From contig JAPOUM010000015.1 of assembly GCA_026708645.1 (NCBI GenBank), positions 1-37,826 of the forward strand: a DNA stretch of 37,826 nucleotides. The letters are read 5' to 3'. Under the pieces are notes generated by a model. The model was not told where the DNA came from. It saw nothing but the letters and a program-made list of their open reading frames with translations, and did not search any database. Made by a program: the position numbers and the translations under genes. Each line of letters starts with the position of its first letter. The first letter of the stretch is position 1. Positions 1 to 9,692 of the stretch are shown here, in pieces. The DNA is from Acidimicrobiaceae bacterium (GTDB taxonomy: Bacteria; Actinomycetota; Acidimicrobiia; Acidimicrobiales; Aldehydirespiratoraceae).

Positions 1-142
1 GGCGAAGACGATCCCCGAGCCGACCCGAAACCACGACAAGCCGAGCAAGAACCGAAGCCAATCACGCCCGAAGCCAGCCAGAAGCCAGGAGGACATAACC
101 AGACCCGACAACACGACAAACGACTCAGAAAACCAGACGCGG

Positions 143-285
143 ACCGCAGCCACACAAGACCAAGCTGGCGACCGCAGCCACACAAGACCAAGCCAGCGCC
201 CGCAGCCGAGACCAGACCCAGAGCCCGCAGCCGAGACCAGACCCAGAGCCCGCAGCCGCGGCCAGACCAGACCCAGAGCCCGCGA
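143..285. repeat. Short GC-rich imperfect tandem repeats
   Basis: A unit containing ACCGCAGCCACACAAGACCA starts at 143 and again at 171 (28-bp spacing). It passes into a 25-bp unit containing CGCAGCCGAGACCAGACCCA, starting at 201, 226 and (with changes) 251, with a further partial copy ending near 285. The units share the core CCGCAGCC, so the block looks like slippage or unequal-crossover products of one ancestral motif. No coding role is supported. Confidence 0.7.
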
Positions 286-365
286 CCCCGCCCTCTGGTA
301 ACCACTTGGGGGTCGGCGTCCTTGAGCGACGATCACCACTACCCGCCTTGATATGCATGACCTTG

Positions 366-606
366 CCCTGTGGTGACCGCCCCAGTCTGCCTGACCTTGC
401 CCTATTCGGTTGCCAACACGGGTGCAGACACAACTGCGTGCCCTGTGGTGACCGCCCCAGCCTGCATGACCTTGCCCTATTCGGTTGCCAACGCGGGTGC
501 AGACACAACTGCGTGCCCTGTGGTGACCGCCCCAGCCTGCATGACCTTGCCCTATTCGGTTGCCAACGCGGGTGCAGACACAACTGCGTGCCCTGTGGTG
601 ACCGCC
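366..606. repeat. 75-bp minisatellite, 3.2 copies
   Basis: Full copies lie at 366-440, 441-515 and 516-590, followed by a partial copy at 591-606. Each begins CCCTGTGGTGACCGCC. Copies two and three are identical; copy one differs at three positions. The period is a multiple of three, so several frames stay open across the array, for example a 25-residue repeat containing TAPACMTLPYSV on the plus strand. I see no start signal or recognisable domain and treat it as non-coding. Confidence 0.85.
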
Positions 607-696
607 GAGTCTGTGTGACCTTGCTCTGTGGGGAACACCGATCGGGCGGCTCGACGCCTTCACTCCGATCCGAAACGCGAGGGAGGCGGTTATCTA

Positions 697-1136
697 CTAT
701 CTACGCGCCAAGTCTCGTATCTCCGCAATGAGTTCACCGGCGTTGTCGATACCGTCTCTCACCTCGTCCGCCTCCAGGAACTCCCGATAGAAGTTCGCGT
801 GCAAGGACTCGACCTGTTTCGCCATTCAGTGAAGCCATTGACCATCTGGGGGAACTCCCGATAGAAGTTCGTGTGCAAGCACTCGACAGCCGCTAGCAGC
901 ACCTTGAGACGACCGGCGTTCGCTGCATCGGCGTCGATGAGCCTTCTAGCGTTCTGTTTGAGCCGGCGGCGGGTGCCGACCTCCCAGCCCTTCTGCTTCG
1001 CGATCGAGTTCATGCAGTGAGCGAACGCTCCCCAAGCCTTCTCGGCCGCCTGCAGGTAGTCGCCGTGACGATATTCCTCCTCAGCGTGAGCCAGGAACTG
1101 ATTGCAGATCTCTTGATGACGCCCGGCTGTGGTCAT
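697..1136 (-). pseudogene. PaREP1/HEPN-like small protein, disrupted near its C-terminus
   Basis: The N-terminal 95 residues are helical and carry AWGAFAHCMNSIAKQKGWEV followed by ECLHTNFYREF, which resembles the PaREP1/PaREP8 (HEPN-related) family. The start ATG overlaps the upstream gene's stop (ATGA at 1133-1136), so the two are translationally coupled. After NFYREF the frame drifts and stops at 759. A second, out-of-frame copy of the same segment (ESLHANFYREF) lies 74 bp further on and continues as LEADEVRDGIDNAGELI to a stop at 697-699. That reads like the natural C-terminus, so a 74-bp insertion or duplication, not a multiple of three, appears to have broken the gene. A shortened product of 125 residues is still possible. 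HEPN proteins are often RNases; no activity can be claimed here. Confidence 0.6.
777..887. repeat. 37-bp direct repeat that shifts the frame of the PaREP1-like gene
   Basis: Copies at 777-813 and 851-887 begin GGAACTCCCGATAGAAGTTC and differ at two positions. The offset is 74 bp, which moves the second coding copy out of frame with the first. Both copies encode the conserved LH(A/T)NFYREF segment on the minus strand. Confidence 0.85.
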
Positions 1137-1657
1137 GGCTGCGCCTCGAACGGTCGGGGTTCAGTGAACTCGATCAATGAGAACTGGGCGGTCACCTCCA
1201 AGAAACGAATCACTGTCTCGACTCCGTAGACGTCGGTGAGATGCAACCGTTCCCCGACCTCGAACATCGCCGGATTGGCCACGCGACCGTTGATGGCGAT
1301 GTTGCCGGCGTAGACGTAGGTGCGTCCGTCATTGATCGGGTTCAGCCGTCCCTCGATCCCAGGGATGCAGCCGGTGCTTTTGGTGAACAGCACCCCTCGA
1401 CATCCGTTCGTGGACGCGGCCATGCTGAGATCGACGACGGCCTCGTCGGGCACGACGGCCGCACGCAGAGGCATGTGGCCTTCCGCTGCTGCGAGGATCG
1501 TCATCTGCTGGTCGACCCGGTAAAGATCGACCAGCCAGTCGCCGGCGGAGTCGGTGAAGCCCGTGCGGTAGGTGCCGTTCGGGTAGGACGCCAGGATCGC
1601 AGCGTCAGCGACGCCTCCGCCATCGGGGGCATGGAGTCGGAACGTCACCTCCGACAC
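1133..1657 (-). CDS. Carboxypeptidase-regulatory-like domain protein, unknown function
   Basis: This 174-residue protein has no signal peptide or membrane segment. Residues about 1-75 look like a beta-sandwich of the carboxypeptidase-regulatory type (VADAAILASYPNGTYRTGFT, then DSAGDW and AAEGHMPLRAAV). Residues about 85-170 form a second beta-rich part (CRGVLFTKSTGC, GRLNPINDGRTYVY, NIAINGR, GERLHLTD). It overlaps the PaREP1-like gene by 4 bp (ATGA), so the two probably act together. I do not recognise a specific family name for the pair. The upstream AT-richer gap and the hicB fragment suggest that this corner of the accessory region has been rearranged. Confidence 0.65.
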   Translation of the reverse strand: MSEVTFRLHAPDGGGVADAAILASYPNGTYRTGFTDSAGDWLVDLYRVDQQMTILAAAEGHMPLRAAVVPDEAVVDLSMAASTNGCRGVLFTKSTGCIPGIEGRLNPINDGRTYVYAGNIAINGRVANPAMFEVGERLHLTDVYGVETVIRFLEVTAQFSLIEFTEPRPFEAQP

Positions 1658-1867
1658 GGCCCCTCCTTTCGCCCTGCCTTATTTTGCACCGAATTTTGCA
1701 CCGACGACTGACCTGCCCGGCGGTTGCTTTTCGGCCTGGCAGCTGCTTTTCCCACCAGTCTTGCCATCGTCGGTCATTTTTTAGCCATTTTCGTCGGTCA
1801 CCTGATTCATCTTTCAATGTATCTTGATCTTTCATGGCGCGCAATGTGGCTTGTCGTTTTATCAACC
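1658..1867. other. AT-richer spacer with a 12-bp tandem repeat
   Basis: The sequence ATTTTGCACCGA occurs twice head-to-tail at 1681-1704. The rest is less GC-rich than its neighbours and holds no gene I can support. A weak minus-strand frame (1605-1865) overlaps the downstream gene and has no recognisable domain. Confidence 0.45.
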
Positions 1868-1939
1868 TTCGGACGCACCGAGCAACGAGCGCGCTATGAG
1901 ATGCGTGCCGTTGGACTGACCGTCACCACGACCCGCTGA
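1868..1939 (+). pseudogene. hicB antitoxin fragment
   Basis: The 43 bp at 1868-1910 match 2844-2886, inside the intact hicB, at all but four positions. They encode FGRTEQRARYEMRAV against FGRTEQQARDEMRTV in HicB. The frame then ends at TGA (1937-1939) without the rest of the antitoxin. It lies in the same orientation as the intact hicBA pair, so hicB-derived sequence brackets the detached target-recognition domain on both sides. This fits a duplication, or an insertion followed by decay. Confidence 0.6.
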
Positions 1940-1951
1940 AAAGAGGGGCGA

Positions 1952-2647
1952 TCAGTCATCGGGCGGCAGTGACGGCGGCAACTCCGCGACGATGCGGGCG
2001 GTTTCGACGCCGATGTGTATCAGGCGGCGCAGATGGCGGATCAGGTTGAACGGCTCGTCGGCCCAGTCGTGCCAGCCGTTGGGGTCGTCGACGATGCCTG
2101 AAGCCTTGTCGTGTTTGACGCGCAGGCTCTCCATCGCCCAATGCAGCGGCGAACGTCCCGACACTGTGTAGTTGTGGGCCTGCGGCGGAATGTCTATGAG
2201 GCGGCAGCGGTCGTTGACGACCAAGATGCGGCGATCCTGCTTGGCGTGGCCGTGACCGCCGCCCCAGCGCATCTTGGAGTCGATGCGATATGCGTTGCGG
2301 TCGGCGGCGCCCTCGTCGGGTTCGCCGTCCACGAGACAAATCACCGGATGCTCCGCGACGGTCTCATAGCCGATGTGCAGATCCATCAGCTCGCGGCCCG
2401 CTGACCGGAACGCCTCGAAATCCTCCGCCAGCGGAATCCGCGGCAGGTTGCGTTGCAGATCGTGGCGGTAGCGCTCACGCCAGTCAGGCGCGTGCATCAC
2501 GCCGTAGATGTACTCCCAGATGTCGTCTTTGGTGACATGGCTGCCGTAACGCTCATGGAACTGTTGCAGGCACCAGTCGGTGATGTTGTCGGTGTCCGAA
2601 GGCGCCGCTGTCGCCAGCCTCAGATCAAGCGTGTCGTCCATGATCAA
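1952..2647 (-). CDS. Detached C-terminal target-recognition domain of a type ISP restriction-modification enzyme
   Basis: This roughly 230-residue frame corresponds to the C-terminal specificity domain of LlaBIII-type single-chain restriction enzymes. Recognisable blocks in order are NITDWCLQQFHERYG, VTKDDIWEYIYGVMHAPDWR, DLQRNLPRIPLAEDFEAF, GRELMDLHIGYE, SKMRW, IPPQAHNYTVSGRSPLHW, and KHDKASGIVDDPNGWHDW. It is uninterrupted. In intact relatives this part follows directly after the segment represented by modules M1-M7 in the same chain. Here it is separated from them by hicBA and about 560 bp. Possible starts are TTG at 2647 or ATG at 2641; neither has a strong ribosome-binding site. It may be a free-standing specificity subunit or a remnant of a split gene; the intact frame favours continued use. 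Confidence 0.75.
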   Translation of the reverse strand: MIMDDTLDLRLATAAPSDTDNITDWCLQQFHERYGSHVTKDDIWEYIYGVMHAPDWRERYRHDLQRNLPRIPLAEDFEAFRSAGRELMDLHIGYETVAEHPVICLVDGEPDEGAADRNAYRIDSKMRWGGGHGHAKQDRRILVVNDRCRLIDIPPQAHNYTVSGRSPLHWAMESLRVKHDKASGIVDDPNGWHDWADEPFNLIRHLRRLIHIGVETARIVAELPPSLPPDD

Positions 2648-2717
2648 TCAGTGCAGCCCGAAGCGTCGCGTCATGCTGACGGCCTCAGCGACAACGCGTG
2701 GATGATACTCTGAGACC

Positions 2718-2972
2718 ATGAGGGCGTCCGAGCAGCAGATCGACGACTGGGCGGACGCAGCCTGGCATCGCACGACCGTGGAACAGATCGAAGACCCTGA
2801 AGGTTTCGTGGCGGAATGCGCGGAAGCGCCCGGCGCCCTCGCTTTCGGACGCACCGAGCAACAGGCGCGCGATGAGATGCGTACCGTGCTGCTCGACTGG
2901 GCACAGCTGCGCGTCGCACGCGGGCACGGCTTGCCGCGCATCAGCGGAACCGTCCACGCCGCCAGCATGTGA
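2718..2972 (+). CDS. hicB: HicB-family antitoxin
   Basis: An 84-residue protein with the HicB partial RNase-H-like fold signature: FVAECAEAPGALAFGRT, then the acidic helix EQQARDEMRTVLLDW and the ending ARGHGLPRI. HicB binds and neutralises the HicA RNase and usually represses its own operon. The stop overlaps the hicA start by 4 bp (ATGA at 2969-2972). Antitoxin-first order occurs in this subfamily. The gene is on the plus strand, opposite to the surrounding restriction-modification pieces, between the variable modules and the detached recognition domain. Whether it arrived there as a stabilising insertion is inference. Confidence 0.88.
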   Translation: MRASEQQIDDWADAAWHRTTVEQIEDPEGFVAECAEAPGALAFGRTEQQARDEMRTVLLDWAQLRVARGHGLPRISGTVHAASM

Positions 2973-3187
2973 AACTGGCGCCTGTCTCACGACTGCAACT
3001 CATCCGACGGCTGAGAAGACTCGGATGGACCGGTCCTATCCGAGGCAGCCGCCACGAGCACATGGTCAAAGGCGCTAGCCAACTAACCATTCCCAACCCG
3101 CACGGCGGTGACATCGGGGTGGACCTGCTTGCCAGAGTGCTGAGGCAAGCGGGGATCGCACACGAGGAATGGCTCGAATCCGAGTGA
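2969..3187 (+). CDS. hicA: HicA-family mRNA interferase toxin
   Basis: A 72-residue HicA with a small dsRNA-binding-like fold. Seen are LIRRLRRLGW, the glycine turn and catalytic histidine in GSRHEHMVKG (His29), IPNPHGGDIGVDLLARVLRQ and the end AGIAHEEWL. It cleaves mRNA when not bound by HicB. Length and motifs are complete, so it should be active. The start ATG lies inside the hicB stop, giving coupled translation. Its stop at 3187 is only about 20 bp from the converging end of module M7. Confidence 0.9.
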   Translation: MKLAPVSRLQLIRRLRRLGWTGPIRGSRHEHMVKGASQLTIPNPHGGDIGVDLLARVLRQAGIAHEEWLESE

Positions 3188-3206
3188 TCGGGCAAGAGGC
3201 CGGGGG

Positions 3207-3353
3207 TCACTGCCGTGCTCGCTTCGTTGGGCGGCGGGGCAGGGCGCGGGTCTGCTGGCCGGGGCCCATCAGATGCAGATCAGGCAGATCGACCGCTGCC
3301 AGAGCGCCGAATATCGCCATGTTGGACGGACCGGCGATCATCACCGTCTCCGT
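3207..3353 (-). other. Variable C-terminal module M7
   Basis: Reads TETVMIAGPSNMAIFGALAA, then LPDLHLMG and RALPRRPTKRARQ, stop. It is the last copy and slightly longer. It would be entered from the third tract at G12 or G15. It is the copy nearest the detached recognition domain and may represent the ancestral junction. Confidence 0.75.
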
Positions 3354-3469
3354 CGAGGGATCGCTCGGGTCTGGCGCGACCCGGCGATGCACGCCAGATC
3401 GGGGATCATCGCGGCCGCCAACGCTTGGAAGATCATGTTGGACGTGCCCGAGATCAAGACGGCCTCCGT
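3341..3469 (-). other. Variable C-terminal module M6
   Basis: Reads TEAVLISGTSNMIFQALAAA, then PDLACIA and TRAIPRRRR, stop. It overlaps M5 by 16 bp and would be entered from the third tract at G14. Confidence 0.75.
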
Positions 3470-3579
3470 CGGGGGATCGCCCGGGTCGGCTGATTGGTGC
3501 CGCAGCCGCTGAGATCCGCCGGGACTGCTGTGGCCAGAGCCGCGAAGATCGCCCGATTGTTGGGCGAAGCGACCAAGAC
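3454..3579 (-). other. Variable C-terminal module M5
   Basis: Reads VLVASPNNRAIFAALATA, then ADLSGCG and TRAIPRRRPS, stop. It follows the G13 tract directly. It is reached when the second tract is G10 or G13 and the third stays at G13. Confidence 0.75.
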
Positions 3580-3591
3580 CCCCCCCCCCCC
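3579..3591. repeat. Tract T3: C13 (G13 on coding strand)
   Basis: Thirteen identical bases directly before M5. On the continuing route, G13 gives M5, G14 gives M6, and G12 or G15 gives M7. Confidence 0.9.
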
Positions 3592-3596
3592 GGTGG

Positions 3597-3706
3597 TCAT
3601 GGCCTGCGACGCGTCATCGCCCGACACGCCGGATCCACTGTGTGCAAGTCGGGCAGGATCTCCGCCGCCAGCGCCGCGAACACCGTCCGATTCGACGGAC
3701 TCGCCA

Positions 3707-3722
<16 letters not shown>
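3597..3722 (-). other. Variable C-terminal module M4
   Basis: Reads VEAMLMASPSNRTVFAALAA, then PDLH and CRAMTRRRP, stop. It overlaps M3 by 16 bp and would be entered if the second tract were G12. Confidence 0.75.
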
Positions 3723-7285
<3,563 letters not shown>

Positions 7286-7349
7286 GAACTTGACGGCCTC
7301 CTCGGTCGTGATCCGCTGAGCCTTCTGGGACTGCTGAGTTCGCTGAGCA

Positions 7350-7360
7350 CCCCCCCCCCC
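7350..7360. repeat. Tract T0: C11 (G11 on coding strand), ON/OFF position
   Basis: Eleven C on plus, eleven G in the coding direction, inside the helicase part. With eleven G the frame runs APRGGGCSANS and stops at 7107. With twelve it stops near 7126. With ten or thirteen it continues as AQRTQQSQKAQRITTEEAV into the methyltransferase frame. Both non-productive frames end within about 80 codons, unlike the frames at T1-T3. Confidence 0.92.
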
Positions 7361-7932
7361 GCGGCGCGGCGGCTTCGTCGTCGTGCAGGTTCAGCACTTC
7401 GTTGCCGAGCAAACTCGAGACGTGCAGCTCCGACACGGCGATCACCAGCACCTTATAGTCGCTGAGATGCTCACCTTCGACAGCCTCGCCGAAGCTCATC
7501 CGGTAGAACTCGGGACCAAAAACCGTCTCGTCATCCATAGAGAAAACGTCGAAATCTCTGCTGTGTTCGCGGGCTTGGGCGCGCACCCGGTCGGTGTATA
7601 TGCGCGGCGTGGCCGTCATGTAGAGACGCTTGTCGGCGAGGATGCGACGCCGGTCGTGTATCAGCGTGAAATGGCTGCCGGCGTCGGTCTCATGCACTCC
7701 GGTGGTGCGATGAGCCTCGTCGCAGATCACCAGATCGAAGCTCGCCGAGACGGCGCCGCCGGGCACGGCGCGCTGAGCCTGCTCGATCACCTCCAGCGAC
7801 TGATAGGTGCAGAACACCACCGTCATGGCGCCTTCGGCGTCAGTGTCGGCAGAGTCGGCGGCCGCACTGTCGGCGGCCGCACTATCAGGGAGCGAAATGT
7901 CGGCGCCTGCCGCGTCAGAGCCGGCAGTATCA

Positions 7933-8165
7933 ATGCCCGCAATGTCGGAGCTCACAGTGCCGGCACCCCTGATGGCGGCACCCATCGTGGCCGAATCTCC
8001 AGCGTCGGCGCCTGCCGCGTCAGCGCCCACAGCGTCAGAACTCGCAATGTCAGAGCCGGCAGTGTCGATGCCCGCAATGTCAGAGATCACAGTGCCGGCA
8101 CCCCTGATGGCAGCGCCCGTCATGGCCGAATCTCCAGCGTCGGCGCCTGCCGCGTCAGCGCCTGC
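7933..8165. repeat. 135-bp direct repeat encoding pentad repeats
   Basis: Copies start at 7933 and 8068 (both ATGCCCGCAATGTC). They encode a five-residue periodic stretch (TAGID, TAGAD, AAGAD and similar), with 45 residues per large repeat. It lies between helicase motifs and is absent from typical family members as far as I know. The 135-bp period keeps the frame, so copy-number change would lengthen or shorten the linker without truncation. Confidence 0.8.
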
Positions 8166-9236
8166 AGTGTCGATGCCCGCAGTGCCAGTGTCCGCAGCGT
8201 GGTCGTTGGCGCTCGCCGTGGCGGACAGCGCCTCAGCGACGCGCTGCGAGTCGGTGGTGACCGGCATGGCCAGCTCGGTCAGGTCCGCGTCCTCGTCGTT
8301 GCGGCCCGCTCTGGTGTCGGAGCACACCCCGATGTAGCGGTGCGTGATCCGCGGATCGCGCTGAGCGGCCCACTCGCGCATGGTCTGGCCCATCAAGGCG
8401 ATGGACGGCACCAAATACAGCACCTTCCCGGCAGCGCCGGCACCACTACAACTAGCGCCAGAGCCGACACCACCGGCATCAGCACTAGCGCCAGAGCCTG
8501 CAACGTCACCTCCACCACGACCAGCGCCGGCTATGCGCTCGGCGATCCACAAAGCCACAACCGATTTGCCCGTCCCACAGGGCAGGATCAGCTTGCCGCA
8601 GTCTCGGCTGTCGAGCCCTGAGACCACCGCTTCGACAGCCGCCTTCTGATAACACTTCGGCGCGTAACGCTGCGCTTCGAAGCGAAGCTCTTCGGGACGC
8701 TCCAGGAACGCGGCCCAATCCACCGGCCACTTATCCCACTCATCGAGCTGCTCGACATGCAACACCTCGCAGCGCGGCTGGGCTTTCTCCACCATCAGCG
8801 CCGCGTTGGCGCCCAGCTTGGCGGTCACGACCAGCAGTCGCGACGTGAAGCATCCGGCCGAGGAAGCCGACAGGAAAGAGTCCACAGCGGCCTTGCCGAG
8901 CGACGCCGACGGGTCGTGCAGCTTGGCCTGGATCGCGCACAAGCCGCCGCCCCGCCCGTCGGTGCTCCACCCGTTGGTCTGCTCGGCCACCAGATCGATT
9001 CCCACGTCCGCGCCGTAACCCTCACGCTCACGGTCAGGCCAGTCGCTCCAGCGCCAGACTCGCTTGAACCGCAGCGGGCCGTATTGGCCGGGATGAGCCC
9101 TGAGCGCCGCGGCCAGCAGCCGCTCGAAAACCCTGCCCCGCTGCTGAGGCGACTCGAAACGCTCCCTCAGCAACTCCACAACAGAGCCAGGGCGAGGGCG
9201 ACTCGACGACTCTCCTTCGGCCATGGCGTCGTTCAC

Positions 9237-9692
9237 GGCCGCGCAGCCTACTATCCGGCGGCTGGGCCCGCAGGCCGCCGTCCAGCCACCACCGCCCGGC
9301 GGACGCTGCCCGCCGAACAGCCAGCCACCGCCCGACTACTACCGTCCAGCTACCATTGTCCGTCAATCGCTGTCGGTCGATCTCATTGAGGGTCGGCCCG
9401 ATGTGGCGGCTGCGGCGCAGACTCCTACCGCTACTACCGCTGTCCGGCAGCCACTGCTCTGTCAGCTAGCACCCGCCGCTGTTCGTCAGCCACTGTCCGG
9501 CTACTACTGACTGTCAGCCTCTGTTTCGTCGTCCAAAGACAGGATCGAATCGGGCGGCGCCACAGCACCGGCCGCGGCCGGTGAATCGAAGCTCGCCGAG
9601 ACGGCGCCTCCGAACACCGAGCGCCTATCCTGCCCGACCACCCCAACGACTGCTCGGAGGCGAGGCTCGTCAAGCCAGACGCAGCAGACGCT
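9237..9692. other. Spacer between the restriction enzyme and the VWA gene
   Basis: No gene is supported. The stretch is rich in CCACCGCC and CTACTACC motifs. It also contains ATCGAAGCTCGCCGAGACGG plus four more matching bases at about 9585-9608, copied from the helicase gene at about 7734-7757. A minus-strand frame continuous with the VWA stop could encode a short peptide ending PPDSILSLDDETEADSQ before TAG near 9507, but it has no convincing start. The restriction-enzyme promoter should lie in here; I cannot point to it. Confidence 0.5.

Larger units (their letters stand above)
1..696. other. Gene-free, repeat-rich left end
   Basis: I see no convincing gene in this stretch. Reading frames on both strands are open only because the DNA is GC-rich and repetitive, and their translations simply repeat the minisatellite in different frames. 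It contains short imperfect repeats at about 143-285 and a 75-bp tandem repeat at 366-606, described separately. No tRNA, rRNA or CRISPR structure was recognised. Confidence 0.6.

Noticed and set aside
366..606. CRISPR array
   Set aside because: The 75-bp units are contiguous with no unique spacers and no short palindromic repeat.
370..618. Repeat protein with 25-residue units
   Set aside because: Open in several frames because the period is a multiple of three; no start signal, domain or neighbour supports translation.
1605..1865. Small basic protein of 86 residues on the minus strand
   Set aside because: It overlaps the start of the downstream gene, contains the 12-bp tandem repeat and shows no family resemblance.
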